A DNA stretch of 64,000 bases from Selaginella tamariscina (taxonomy: Eukaryota > Streptophyta > Lycopodiopsida > Selaginellales > Selaginellaceae), in the NCBI GenBank assembly GCA_003024785.1, contig PUQB01000261.1:248001-312000 (forward strand). The letters are read 5' to 3'. Within the stretch, counting starts at the first letter, position 1. Each line of letters starts with the position of its first letter. Under the pieces are notes generated by a model. That model did not search any database and was not told the DNA's origin. It saw only the letters and a program-made list of their open reading frames with translations. Of the stretch, positions 1 through 13,889 are shown piece by piece. The position numbers were made by a program, and so were the translations under genes.

Positions 1-144
1 AAGAATTACCTCGTATGTGCACGCACAACAGGAATACACAATATAATCGATTGATACATAGAACACTGTGTGTGCGACGGGTGTGTGTGCGTGCGCGTGC
101 ATCCGTGTTTGTGTTTAAGATAAGTTGTGCTTTTATGTTTTTAG

Positions 145-991
145 ATCGTTTTGGCCCTAGTTTATGGACCAGATAAACCATCTCCTAAACTTACAACGAT
201 TAAACAAGTGAAAGAGGTAAATTCTTCACATGATATCAGGTGGAGAAGATTGTGGAGTTTTTTACTGTGGTCAGCGATATGGTCATCTTGTGTTTGGGCC
301 TTGTGCACTCGCATTCTTCATCAAAATTGTGGTCTTACTGAAATGCTGACAGAGTACGTAACAGGCAGCATATATCTATACATATATAAACGTATGACTT
401 ATACATATACACACATAAGTATATGCACATAGTCATAAATATTTCATGTCTGTCAGCATGTTCACTTATGTACTTTCATGTGGATATGATAAATTGTTTA
501 TAGTTATATGTGTATTGCTCGTGTGTGTAAGTGTATCTATAACTATTACAAGAGTTGGTCATTGCAGGACATATGGTTTTATTCTGGAAGTAAAAGACCT
601 CACACCGAACATCGGCCTATACTGGTAGTGTATGTGTGTGTGTGTCTCTCTCTCTCTTCTGTCTCTCAATTAAATTTTCACAGGTATTTTTTTACGGAGG
701 TTTTCGAGTTCTATAGGCGGTTCTTTCTTATGGTTTTCCACGGAAATATGTTGTGCATGATAGCTCCATTATCTATATGCTTTCATCACAGACCAATATT
801 TCTTTCGTTTATTATGGTGGCTATTATCTCAACGCTCAAGTCTTACCCATCGGTAGGTGTTTCCAAATGTATTAAAACTTAAACAGTGTAGTTTTATAAT
901 CCATTTTTTGTGTGATTATACACAGGTAGGCGATGCAGCATTATACTTGGGTTTAATGGGCCTTTTCATCCACGAGCTCTCCGGTATGTCC

Positions 992-1028
<37 letters not shown>

Positions 1029-1636
1029 CTCTCTCTCTCTCTCACGCGCACGCACACACCAAAATTTGTTATAGTATGAAATAACATACAATCTAATAAA
1101 ATCTATAATAATAATCCAATATCTTCAGAGTTCAAGTACACATTTTTGCTGTTAAATGGATACATTTGTGTTATCCTGCTGGGGCCTGTCATGTTCAACC
1201 TCTGGATTTGGAGGGTATGCTCTCTAATTGCATATGATTATCTTATGAATTTTGTGTGTGTGTGTGTGTGTTATCTCACCTTATTTTGCATGCAGGGAAC
1301 AGGCAATGCCAATTTTTATTTTGCAACAGCCCTAGCGTACGCCTTGGTACAGGTATGTCATTGACGAGATCACAAACACACACACACACACTCTATACAT
1401 AAACAGGTGTATCTATCTCTGTACGTATATGTTTATTTATCTAGTGTTGTATATTGTAACTGTCTAATTTATGATAATAGTGTCATTATCATCCGCGCGC
1501 GCACACACACACGTATCTATATGCATATTATGTATATGATTACGCTAACATTCTGTTGAAACAGATAATTCTGGTTGTGGAGAGTATCAACACGATGCTG
1601 CGTTACGATCGAAGTCTCAAATTAACACTTAAATAA
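145..1636 (+). CDS. PIGU: PIG-U, GPI transamidase subunit (C-terminal part, 5' end outside window)
   Basis: Seven exons join in frame with GT-AG borders: 145-353, 568-624, 684-852, 926-983, 1129-1214, 1296-1352, 1565-1636. They give 235 residues and a stop. PIG-U is a multi-pass ER membrane subunit of the GPI transamidase, which attaches GPI anchors to proteins. Family landmarks seen in order are a TYGFIL..DLTPNIGLYWYF block, SYPSVGDAALYL, GPVMFNLWIWRGTGNANFYF and a terminal VVES.NTMLRYDR segment, with hydrophobic membrane segments between them. The order and spacing match what I remember of plant PIG-U. The first exon in view begins at an intron acceptor, so roughly the N-terminal half lies left of the window. 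No frame break is needed. Introns are 59-215 bases long, several with (CA)n, (GT)n or (CT)n tracts. Confidence 0.9.
994..1042. repeat. (AC)n(TC)n compound microsatellite in a PIG-U intron
   Basis: An AC run is followed directly by a TC run, inside the intron between PIG-U exons ending at 983 and starting at 1129. Confidence 0.95.
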
Positions 1637-1921
1637 AAAACTCAGATAACCCTGTGGAGAAGGCATCACAAACATAGGAGAGGTACGGAATTGTCTACGG
1701 CAAGAGGTATGGTTATCGTTTTGGCTCATTGAAGTTAACTAGGCGTAACTCTACGTACTTAATCAGTTTTGCTACTGCTTAGTTTGTTTGTGTTTAATCC
1801 TAGTGGAATCTGTAATCATAGTCTTGTGATATAACAAAAAAACATGTGTGCTTATAGATACTAAGAACAAACACGTGCGCTGTGGTATATGAGAGAGAGA
1901 ATCAGCATATCCATATAAAGA

Positions 1922-1966
<45 letters not shown>

Positions 1967-4900
1967 TTTACTTACACTGTTACATGCTATTGTGCTGTTA
2001 AGAAATAACTACATTATTTAATGTGTCATAAATAACTATGGGCTTAACATAATGTTGAGGGTGAATTATATTTTAAAATTTATATATACGATCTATGTTA
2101 AACCTTTTAAATAAAAATAAACATTCAATTATTATTATGTCCAAACCCCTTAATTAATAATATAATACAAATTTATATATTTAAAATAAACACATAATAT
2201 AATATAGATTTATATATTATTATAATTAAATAGAAATTATATTTTTTTATTATGTCCTTTAAATATTCCATGTTGCATATAATTTGATAAAGATAAAAAT
2301 TAATATAACATAGAAATTATTTGTTAACACAACTTTATAGGCCCATAGTGCATATATATATATATATATAGTACATTATATATAATTTGAATTTAAATAT
2401 AAATATTTATTTTAAGTACATGTATATTATGACTAATAAAGTTTTTTACAACAATATCAAATGTATTATATTTATGTTAAATACATAAATATATGTGCAA
2501 ATTGAACACCATAATATCAAATTTATGTTAAAAAATGGTTAGTGCAAATGTAAAAGTAAAAATACTTAAAGTTGCACATTTTAATTAAAGTATAAGTATG
2601 TATTTCAATTTAAATTATGTTGAAGGCTATGTTATTTAAGTTATGCATTTTTATTGATTACTAAATTATATAGTAACATATAATGAGATGCATAAGTGTA
2701 TTATGAGAGTTTTGTTTTTTGGAGGTCTAGTAGAATAAATATATTTAAAATTAAAATATAAAATTATATATTATTATCATACATTAACTTTTTAAAATAT
2801 TAAAATAAATATTATATTAACCCTATATCTCACACAATAAATATAATTTTTCACACAATTGTTATTGGCCTTTCAACTTTTATACATAATAAACACTTTC
2901 CACCCACTACATATTTAATAATAATAATAATAAACTATATTCAAAATAATAGAATTTAAAATTAATTTAATTTGTAATATGTCAATGTATTAAATTGTTT
3001 TATTACTTTATTCAATGACAATTATTTGGTTAAAAAGATTTTGTAAAATTTTATTTTTTTAAAATGCGAATTCATTTAAAAATGGTGATTTATGCGATGC
3101 AAATGAAAGAATAATTTCAAATTTTAATAACAATATAACATATAATATATGTGTATGAACTCGTACATTTCTTATGTTATTCACATTATCATAATAAAAT
3201 TTAATAGATACCATATTATAATTTTATTTGAATTAAAATGTTTATTTTATAATAAAATTAATTTCAACTCTATATCATATTTCTTGAGAAATTAATTAAC
3301 AATGAAGTTTAATTCATAATATAATTAAATAATTTATAGAATTCATTACTAAGAAGTTACATATAAGATAATTAAATACAATTTTAATATAATATATAAA
3401 TAAGAAGAATAACACATACACACCCATTTGTGTGTGTTTGACATCCTACTTAGTTGCATAAAAAAAAATATTTATTGTGATAATTAATAAAAAGTTGTGT
3501 TGCATGTGATAAATAACTTTGTGAATAATTTAATATTAAGGTTTGAATAATTATTGTTATAACAAGTAAAATATTATTATATTATGTACGCATTGTGATA
3601 CGTATGATAATAAATTATTCCTTTTATAATTGTTACTGCTTGAATGTTCTTTATTTTCTTATTTATATTAAATAATTAATTATATATTATTTATGATGTT
3701 GGTTCAAATGTGTTATCACCAATTAATCATTTTAAAAGTATTTAACCATATACTGTGTTATACATGTCATTATTTACTTGAATGCTCCTCTTTAAAATTA
3801 ATGAATACATATGCACATGTATATATATATATTTTATATTTAATATTATTCTTTTTATGTCCTTAAATATCATGAGAATTACTATACTTATTATAATAGA
3901 AATTTAAACGACATTTTTAATATATTGAATTAAATTTTTATTATATAATACATTACTAAAGGAATCTTATTAACAAAGTAAGATTTTTAAAAGTAATAAC
4001 TTTAGGTTTTGATATGTAATGGATTATTTATTATGTTTATATAAATGTAAATACATGTTAAGTGCATTTAAATATATAGTATTATATTTTTAAATTTGAT
4101 ACAATGCTCATGATGTAGTTTAAATTAGTTTATAATAAATATAATATTTAAGGATATGAAAAGAGATAATATTAAATATCATATAATAATAATTTGTACA
4201 TGAGTCAAACATATTATTATATGAATATATAATATGTGTGTTTGATGAATAATTTTTGAAAATTGTATTAATTTTTGCTGCTTGTTTATTACATTATATT
4301 ATATAATGTAAAAAAAAATAATAGATAATGTTCTTTTTAAGATATTTAAATTTAATTAAATCTTTCATAATAAGTATCTTGATTAAGCACTGGATAAATT
4401 AAATAAAAACTTATGAGGGTTGTGTATGTTATTAATGATGAAATAAATATAAAAAAAGAATTAAATAATATATTTATATTAAAAAATCTGATTCTACTAT
4501 TATAATTTTAAGGTATGTATATAAAATATATACAAATATGTGTGTGTTTAAGTTATTTGTTCAAAAGAATATACATAATATGTATATGTATAATTCTTCT
4601 TAGTGTATTGTGATTTAATTGGATATTTATTATATAAATAAATAATTTTATATATTTTTCATATAGAAATAATACATATTTTATGTTTGGAAGTAATGGA
4701 AAAACTATCCAATACATGTATTTAATTTAAAGATGGTTACATAAGTAAGAAACATTAAATATATGGTACTTTATATAATTATAATTATAAATTTTTGAGT
4801 TTTAAATCTTATTATATATATAGAACAAGTTATTAATATTTAACATTATCTATTTAAGAACATGATGAAAACACAAACAATTATTTTCCATTGGAAATAA

Positions 4901-6533
4901 TTATTATTTACAGAAGGATCTTTAATATGATGAATATAAGAAACATTTAAGTAAGTATATATTATTTAATTTATATTAATTTTTATTTTAGCCTTTAGAG
5001 TCTTAGGGAAACAAAAAAAAGTAAGTTTAAGGATTTTTTTTTAAGGTTATTTTAACAAACTTCAAATCAAGAAGTATTATAAATTTTAATGAAAGAAAAT
5101 TTTCTCATGTTTTTATTATTCCAAACATAAATAATAAGAATTCATGATCATATTTCAATAGTTTACAATAACTTATGGAAGTTATTTATTTTAAACAAAG
5201 CAGGTTGTGAAAAGAGAGTTTTTTCTATATATTATATAGTAAAATGAAAAGACAAATATACTTAGCTGTGGTTGTATATATACCACATTGCTTTTCTTAA
5301 ATTCTAAATATATTATTAAATTTAAAATTAGAAATATCTTTATTTAATTAAAAATTCGAATTCAAATGAAATATGTACGACGAACTGCTCAGATAAAATT
5401 TATATGAACAGTTGATAATGAATATTAGTTATATATTAAGGTCCTCGGGTATATATATCTAAATATGAAATATTTATAGTGAAACTTTAAAGCCATAAAT
5501 TATTCTTTAAACGAAAATCATAATTTATTTATTTAAAGTATTATTTTTCTTAATTAAACTTGTGGATCCAAATGTATAAAAAAAATTTGAATTTTAATGC
5601 CTTGATACGTATTTATTTATTAATTCTCTATCTAATTAGTAAAGAAGTTATTTAACAGACAATATAAATACCCTTACTTGAAGCAAACACACACACAAAC
5701 GCATGCATATGTTTTCTTACGGTTTGAAGTATATTGCCAATGTTAAAGATTAAGAATTAAAAATTAAGAATATACTTAGTTATTTAAATATGCTTATACT
5801 TTTCATTACCTACATTTTCAAAATGTTTAATGTAATTTAAGTTTATGTGCGGGGATAAAATAAAGGAAATAATATTATATACATATAAACACGTATATAG
5901 GAGTGTGTATTTGTGTATAAATAGCTGTGTATTGGGCTGATAAGCACTATGCAGAATAAAGAAAATACTTAAAAGAAAATAATTATATATACATATACAG
6001 GAGTGTGTTAAATATAAATCACTTATTGGGCTGAATAAAGAAAATACTTTAATAGTTCAAAGTTTAAACTTCACAATTATAACCATTTCGCAATTATAAC
6101 CATAAGTTAAACCTGAAAAAAAATTGTAAGAAAATCAGAGAAATATAATTATCTATTATTATTATATTAAGATTATCTAGCAAGTAGCATGTATGAACTT
6201 TATTATATTGAAATTTTTATATTACGAGTTCTCTCTATCTTTACGTATTATTATTAAACAGGACACTAAGACTTTGCCAAATACCCTTCAATATTGTGTG
6301 TATACGTATGAAGTAACCTGAGAATAAATTTAAAAAAAAAACCTCAATAGAGAAATACAAAGTAATATTATTATTATTATTCAAGATTACGCAAATTGTT
6401 CAGTTATGTTTTAAACTCTCAATTTTGAAGATTATTTTATCTTATTGATACATCTTATATTTATTTTATTTATTTACTTTGTTTTTATAAACTAAATACA
6501 AACTGTTAGAAATGTTTATATAAGCAACTATTA
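1637..6533. other. AT-rich intergenic region, no gene seen
   Basis: About 4.9 kb of very AT-rich DNA with no protein-like open frame on either strand. It holds an (AC)n run at about 1923-1960 and short AT runs such as 2352-2370. I see no RNA gene, LTR or terminal inverted repeat. Confidence 0.8.
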
Positions 6534-7903
6534 TTATTTAACAGGACAGTATAAATCAATCCAAGACTTTGGAGAATATCCCTTAATCATCTTTCTAATC
6601 TCACGCGACGAAGGATAACACTGCTTCTCGATAACGTCTCCATTCTCGTTGTCCAATATAGGCACAAGCAGCTCCTTAGAGAACCTACAATAGCAACTCT
6701 TTTATAACGTGTGTGTATGAGTGTGTGTGTGTGTGTGTGTGTAGAGCCAAACATAAGCATATGCAAACTCGACAGTTACTGAAGTTTATAATGTTGAGAG
6801 AGAGAGGGAGTACAATATGCAACCTCCATATATATAGTGTGTGTGTGTGTGCGTGTGTGTATGTGTGTGTAGCTACACATACGTACATACACACACACAC
6901 ACACACACACACGTACCTCTTATATGTCTTCTGAGGATGCTCATTATACTTCTTGGACAAGGTGTACAAACACGAGAACCGTACATGGTAATCCACGTAC
7001 GGCTTTATATCCTTGAAGTTGTCACAGCATTTGAAATAGTCGAGTATACCCCTTGCAAGATGCGCATAATATTCCACGATCTGCTCATCCTTTAGCTCGA
7101 GAAACTCCCACGTGGCCTCTGCTCGCCCAGTGAGTTAGTGAATCCATGTGAGAGGAGGAGCTTGTATAGCTCCCTTCTTGATGCCATTATCTTTGGCTTC
7201 TTAGATGTGTAAACACGGGGCATTCTCTTAATTAATTCCTCCTCTTCATCTTGCATTACCAGAGTTTTCCCACCTATTACATATGCAATTAAGTAATTAA
7301 ATCAAAATTTATATGAAGTTTGTATTTTGATGTGGTTGTCTTGTGCCATTTTAATAACTTAGATTTAAACATATATAAGACAATAAATATAAATATTGAT
7401 ATTACTGTCTCAAGTTTATGTATTCTAATGTAACAATAATTATAATTATAGTAGAAGAGACTCGTTTAATTAACTTCACCTATAGAATAATGTATTTATT
7501 ATGTTATATTATTACTTAATATTTGGAAACCTTGTGATGGTAGAGTTCGACGTGCTCGCTCAGCTTTTATTTCTTCTTTCTCTTCTTCATCTGTGTTTCT
7601 GGGCTTCTCGTGTGTCCAGCTCGTAATCTTGCTCCAACCTTGCAACCTCTACATTATATCATATATATATATATTATATATATATATGCACGTACAGATA
7701 TATAGTTATGTATATGTGCGTGTGCCTGTATATGTATATGATCTTTCTTTCTTAAATAAATACAAATTTATTAAAACCGAGTATGGTACCTCCCAATATT
7801 GCATTGCATTTTCCCGATGAGGGTCTGAGAATGTCTCTTCAAGTTTTGAAAGATATCCTGCTCGCTTTGTTTTGGCACCTTGAACCAGAGTTTTAAACCA
7901 CAT
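6534..7903 (-). CDS. Nuclear group II intron maturase-like protein, thumb plus domain X only
   Basis: Read on the minus strand the exons are 7790-7903, 7531-7648, 6917-7273 and 6534-6684, with GT-AG borders. The C-terminal half is clearly maturase domain X: a PRVYTSKKPK..ASRRELYKLL lead-in, then EYYAHLARGILDYFKCCDNF, VDYHVRFSCLYTLSKKY and a closing KRFSKELLVPIL block. Such proteins fold and splice organellar group II introns. No reverse-transcriptase domain is found upstream: the first exon can begin with its own ATG (7903) and NAA50 starts about 550 bases away. Exon 3 is one base short of its phase; the frame breaks in a CCC run at 7126-7128 (plus strand), between SLG and RAEATWEFLEL. This may be a consensus error or a disabling deletion. 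If real, the gene is a pseudogene. Confidence 0.75.
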
Positions 7904-7925
7904 CTATAAATAAGCCCTTAATATG

Positions 7926-7988
<63 letters not shown>

Positions 7989-8451
7989 ACATCCTGTACA
8001 TGCATATATACATGTATGTGTTGAATGTGTAATTTGATGTGTGTGTGTGGAGAGAGAGAGAGTCTGCTATCTAGGAATTACAATCCTAGAAACTTCAATA
8101 TATTACTGTATATATCATCATCAGTCTGCACACACACACACATAACACACAAAGTGTATATGTGTGTGTATGCACGTTAATCTTTTATTAACACTTATGG
8201 AACTCCTGGATTGTGCAAACATAAACACACACATTATGTATATAGCCATCGTCATATAATTTTTAAAAAATATATAATCGCACATGTTACAATGTGTATC
8301 AAATACACGCCCGTGTGCTATTTATGCTGTGATATGTACCTGGAAACGGGAAGATCAGCAGCCCTGTTTTTGCAAGAACCTAAAAAATCCTGACTATGCT
8401 AGGGTTTATAGCTTAAACCCTAAACCCCTGTTTTAGGGTTCATAGGGTTTG
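7904..8451. promoter_or_regulatory. Head-to-head intergenic region with telo-boxes
   Basis: The region lies between the maturase fragment (minus) and NAA50 (plus). A perfect plant telo-box AAACCCTAA is at 8415-8423 and a reverse-oriented partner TTAGGGTT at 8433-8440, both within 40 bases of the NAA50 ATG. Telo-boxes are known promoter elements of plant growth and translation genes. The rest is (TG)n and AT-rich sequence. Promoter function is inferred. Confidence 0.5.
7928..7985. repeat. (TG)n microsatellite
   Basis: About 58 bases of nearly pure TG repeat, just upstream of the maturase fragment's first recognised exon. Confidence 0.97.
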
Positions 8452-9703
8452 ATGGCGCCTGCGCAGGATGTTGCGGTGTCGTTCGACAATGTGCGGGACA
8501 AGAACATGATGATGCTGCGCAAGCTCAACGCCTCAATCTTTCCAGTCAAGTACCAGGACAGCTACTACCACGATGTGCTTATTTCCGGCGATTTCACCAA
8601 GCTAGGTCAGTATATATCCCTCAGTCTTCTTAATCGTGATTTTTTTGGTATTTTTCTCATGATTTTGTGGTCAGCAATCAAGAATTGAGCCAATCAAGAA
8701 TTGAGCCACACAACATCACTCAATAATTTTTCCTCATTTTTTTGCACAGTTTTGGTGGTTTCCCCAAGTTTTTGCACAGTTTTGGTGATTTTCCTCATTT
8801 TGTGCACCGTTTTACTTATTATGTATGTGGTCTGCATCCGTATTTTATTGATATTATTATGTGTTTTTCTATATACGTATATTTTTGTTTGTTTTTTGGT
8901 TTCTTATATGTACAAGTATATTGATGTACATATTGATGCATAATATGTATATTGTAAGGAATGATCACACACACACAGGTGTGTGTGTGTGTAAGAACAT
9001 TGCAGGCAAATATGCCAATTAATTACAAGTTGCAACACACAAGAATCGATGGCTTAACCTTTAATATCAGATATATATACATTATGTTGATGGGTGTCTG
9101 TGGAGTTATTATTATGTGTGCATGTTTTGCAGCTTACTACGGAGATCTTTGCGTTGGAAATATTGCTTGCCGATTAGAGAAGAAAGAGGGAGGGGAAATT
9201 AAGATTTACATTATGACTCTGGGTGTTCTTGCTCCTTACCGAAATCTAGGGATTGGCAAGTCTATACGTGTGTGTGTGTGAGAGAGAGAGAGAATATATG
9301 TCATATGTATACTCGCTGTAGTATATATATATAGATAAGATAGATAGATAGATATCCGTATACATGTCCATAAGACAACAATCACTTCATACGACTGTTT
9401 CACTGTAGGAAATACATCTCCATGTGTACGCGTTCTATAGTTTACAAGAATCTCTCTACTGGGTAAATATTAATATCTTTATACCTTTAACAGGGACCAA
9501 GCCTACTGAAGAGTGTATTGGATCTATGCCATCAAGATTCAAAGATAGTGGAGATATATTTGCACGTACAGACGAACAACGAGGAGGCCATAGAGTTCTA
9601 CAAGAGGTTCGGTTTCCAGGTTATTGAGACTATACACAATTACTACAGCAATATTGAGCCTCCCGATTGTTATGTGCTATCTAAGAGTCTTGCCAAGGCC
9701 TAG
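8452..9703 (+). CDS. NAA50: N-alpha-acetyltransferase NAA50 (catalytic GNAT)
   Basis: Three exons: 8452-8605, 9133-9255, 9494-9703. The product is a GNAT-fold enzyme that acetylates protein N-termini together with the ribosome-associated NatA complex. Family signatures seen are the N-terminal VRDKN..LRKLN and FPVKYQDSYY segments, then YYGDLCVGNIACRLE, YIMTLGVLAPYRNLGIG (acetyl-CoA binding R-x-x-G-x-G), IYLHVQTNNEEAIEFYKRFGF and NYY.NIEPPDCYVLSKS near the C-terminus. Length (about 160 residues) fits. The ATG at 8452 opens directly into the conserved N-terminus. Intron 2 appears to use a GC donor (G|GCAAGT at 9256). Exon 3 has one extra base in the CC at 9502-9503: upstream frame reads GTK, downstream frame reads LLKSVLDLCHQDSK. 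This is either a consensus error or a frameshift. Confidence 0.9.
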
Positions 9704-9827
9704 CTTCCTAAAAACATCATTCTTAAGCCTTTTTATTCATTTTTTTAGTAATAACTATAAAGTTTATTTCTATTCAATATTTATAGTGTACAGTAATATG
9801 TATAATTTTTGTATAAATCTATATACT

Positions 9828-9860
<33 letters not shown>

Positions 9861-11329
9861 AGAGAGAGATACAAATTTTGTGCTAATAAAGTAATATACT
9901 GAAACTAAACTAAAATCATGAGTCATCAAGTAAAATCAAGTTTGATTGAGTATAAGATTACAAGGAGGATATCCAAATTGCGTTATTTTTTAATACAATT
10001 TAATTAAACTATTTGTTAGAGTTTGATAATTAATAATAAGATGATGTGATTTTTGCATTACATGTAATATGACAACATAGTGACACTTAATATTGAATTT
10101 TTTTTATAAAAACAAATTAAATAATGAATTTATATAAAAGAACCAAATATAAATAAACTAATTAGCATACCATTTAAACAATTTAAAGTTACATTAGCAT
10201 TATAATATTCACAACTTAAAGATATTATATAGTTATTAATATATTTATACAAGATTCTTAAATTATAATTTTTCTCAACCTATTAAAAATATAAAAACCG
10301 TATATCACCTTTATAACGTTAATACATCCATAAGTATTTAATATCAATACTTTATTTAAATTTAGCCTAGGAATTATATTATATATATAATATATATATA
10401 TATATATATTTAAATACAATCCATGTAATTAATCATATACTTCATCACTTATAATATATTATTAGTCTACTTTATGTTTTTTACGATTATTATATCTTAA
10501 ATAAAGTTAAACTATATTCATAATTAAAACTATAAATCAAATCATTTTACAATTATTTAAATGTTATATTTCTTAATTATAAACACATAAAATGGTAATA
10601 ACATTATTAAATTTGTTAATGTAGATTGTAAATGAATGATAATTAAGAAAAACTAGTAACGAGTGCATGTTTAGGTACACTTCCTTTATAATTTTTTTTA
10701 TACAAAACTATTACATTTAATTCATGATTTTACTAAACACAATGAAGAGTTTAATGCATGTCATTAATGAAATTTTACAAAGATTTGTTTACTTTGATGT
10801 AGAATGAACAAAATATTAATAGACTTAATATAAGAATGCTGAAAAGTATTCCTAGTTATTATTGATAAAATTATAAATTTGTTACACATGTATTATGTAA
10901 TCCTTAATGTCGAGGATGGGACACACATTTCATTTATGTCAAATTTTATAAAATTAATTTTTATTTTCAATGTCAATAATGAAAAATATATCATCTTAGC
11001 AACATATGTTATGAGATGAAAGATGTTTTATATACAAAAGATTGTGAATTCAAATTTCATTAAACTTAATTTTACATATGAAATTGTATATATTACATAT
11101 TGATATGTATATGTTTAATTAATTTAGTCTTAATGAGAATTTAATAAGATTCTATATATTATAGAATAAGAGAGTTTTTAAATGTTATTTCTTTTTAACT
11201 CTTTATTAACTTGTCATCATTGTAATTTTAAAACAGTTGATGAATTATAATTAAAATTTCATCTTTCAAAATAAAATATTGTATCACACTTTATAATACA
11301 TTATGATATTAACAATTGTTAGAGTTTTA

Positions 11330-12740
11330 AACAGAGGTTAACACATAGCTACCAAGTGGCTTTTTAGTGTCAATTCCTTGTATGAGCAACGTTAAGCCTT
11401 TTAAGACAACCCTTAAAACGCCCAAATAGGTACAAGACTTAGAATTCCACCCTAAGTATTCCTCCGAACCTTATAAGATAACTCAAGTAGACTTTAGGAT
11501 CCTACCCCAAAAGACTTAGACAAACTCATACCCCAACCCTGTTAAGGAGACATGCTTTGTATATACCTGTGTGACAAAGTGAACATTGTGACTACCCCTA
11601 AGAATTCATCATCATCGGGGAGTACAACCCCTTTAGGGTGACAAGGGGTGTCTTGAACCTGACTAACCCTAAGATTCGAGTGGTACCTTAGTCCTAGGGC
11701 TAGTACTTAGTGAGGACATAAGTGTGCAATGTAGGTGAATACGAGTGCACATCGTAAGCAAACACAAGTGTTTTACCCTACACAACTAGATTTGGATAAC
11801 CCTAAGTACAACAACCCCAAAGTGCTTTACAAAAGGACTCTTATTAATGAGCTTAAGTTGTTTAACCCTTAAATTCCAAGGAGAACACCTCATAACCAAG
11901 TGTACATTTAGTTACGAGACTTAACTTTCCTTGGGTCAATGCTCAAGACTTAACACCCTGATGAGAACATAAGCATGCATGCTTACTAGAGTCCAACCCT
12001 TAGCATTAACCTAATAACAACCCCAAAAGTGTTGTATTATGTACCATCTGGCCAGTATCACATTTCATGTGGCACTGTTTTTTAAATGTGAGCTATCATG
12101 TTATAACCCTTTAGATTCGAAAGTTGCATTAAGTGCCACGAATGTGGCTCTCTAATACCAACTCTAGAACCCCTTTATGATCCCTTAAGGACTTGGCAAG
12201 GAAAGTTCGATGTGGAGGAGGAGGTTGGAGATAAGCCTCAATGACCCTTAAAATGTGTAGTTCAACAAGACTTTTTACGTATGGATTCACCAACGTTAAG
12301 GGTAGGCTATTTCGAAAGTGAGATGTACCCTTATTGTATAGAAGTTAGGATAGCACAACAAAGGATTGTGCCTTAACAATACAAGTTACACTAATATAAA
12401 AGTAACAAACTCAGTCATGAACCCAAGAACTCTTCCACATGTACTCCCTCTCTTTTTTTTTATTTACATAGGTGGGCTGGCACAGAATTTCATTCTCAAT
12501 AAAAATATAATTAGTGAGTTTAATTAATGATTCATCAACCCTTAAACCCCATCCTATTAAACCTAGGGGTATTTATAAACACGAACACATCAAAACCCAA
12601 CCGAGACACAAAAACAGGGTAAGAATTTTCTAGAAGGTAAGTGCTACCTTCGCTTAGAGTTTCTCGCAATATTTAAGAATAGCCTGCCGGACTACTCAAT
12701 AGGGTTGTTTCTCATTAACCTAGGACTTATCAATATGTTT
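11330..12740. other. Less AT-rich island, possible LTR-retrotransposon relic
   Basis: The base composition changes sharply from the surrounding AT-rich DNA, with many AACCC and CCCTAA words but no protein-like frame. On the minus strand 12146-12160 reads TGGTATTAGAGAGCC, close to a tRNA-iMet primer-binding site, so the sequence to its right could be an old LTR. I could not find a matching second LTR. Weakly supported. Confidence 0.3.
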
Positions 12741-12864
12741 AGTATATAACAATAGTTAACATCTAAAAATAAAGAGGAGTCATAATAAAAATATGACAAT
12801 AATGTAATACTTTATTACATAAATTATATATGATATATACACACATTACCTTTATACAACTTTT

Positions 12865-12928
12865 GAACATTTAAAAACTTTTATAGACATTCAAATGAAC
12901 ATTTAAAAACTTTTATAGACATTCAAAT
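12865..12928. repeat. 32-bp tandem duplication
   Basis: Two identical adjacent copies begin at 12865 and 12897 (each starts GAACATTTAAAAAC). This looks like a recent slippage or repair duplication in non-coding DNA. Confidence 0.9.
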
Positions 12929-13889
12929 GTAAACACATATGCATATATATAGACATGTATGCCTTGGATGGTAAAGGTCGTAAGCCACGTTCGACAATGA
13001 AGAACAGAGTTTGCTATTATGCCAAACCGTCGTACATTATAAATTCCTGATTGGCTGGAGGATCTTGGCCACTAAATGGTTATTTATGAATTATTAATTA
13101 TTATTATTATACATGTTCATGTCACTTGTTGTCCTTTATAAATTTTAAATATATAGTATTGTAATATAGTTTGGCAAAGAAATTTTTTATGCCCCCGCAC
13201 TTAAAACTGTGTATAAATGTTAGTCAAGAAATTCATAAGTCTAATATTTATTCATAATCTAATCACGAGAGTCGTATTTATTATGAAGATCATAATTATG
13301 AACGCCAGTCATATTAGGAGGGCCATAATATGAAAAGAAACCCATGAATAATATAAGAGACCATGGAATTTAATCAAAATCATGATATTATAAAAAGATA
13401 TAAGCTTAATTAAAATTATAATATTAGAAGAAGATATGAAGCGTTATAATGTGACAATGATATTAAGAAAGGATGAAAAGACCTGAACACCATAATATTA
13501 ACGAGGATGGTGATATTAGAAACGAAATTTATAATTTATTTCATATTATAGAAGTAGTTCCAACAATCATTAATAAGTGACGATCTCATTCGATATTACG
13601 GTCCATCAAATTAGTATATGAACATATACACATGGTATGTTTAAAAAGGCAGTTTAGCAATGCATATAGATGTATAAGTGCGACAAACTTTAAACCCTAA
13701 ACCAATATTTTTTAAACCATTGAAATATTCTTTAATATAAATTTTAATAATAATAATAAAATATTTTGTTTACTATAGGAAAAGTTGCACAAAAAACTTA
13801 TTATAATAACGATTCATAACTTATATTAAGATAAAAAAAACTTCATAATAAAAACAAAATCCATAATAAATTAATTATTTATTTATATA

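Larger units (their letters stand above)
9704..13889. other. AT-rich intergenic region with an internal element-like island
   Basis: No gene is recognised. A (TG)n(GA)n tract lies at about 9830-9866. Most of the region is AT-rich; the less AT-rich block at 11330-12740 and the 32-bp tandem repeat at 12865 are listed separately. A telo-box AAACCCTAA at 13692-13700 has no gene start beside it. Confidence 0.75.

Noticed and set aside
6713..7095. Plus-strand frames rich in VCVCVC and HTHTHT
   Set aside because: They translate (GT)n and (CA)n microsatellites and are antisense to the maturase exons.
8415..8440. Telomere-like repeats suggesting an interstitial telomere
   Set aside because: Only single AAACCCTAA units in each orientation are present, right at a gene start; telo-box promoter elements explain them better.
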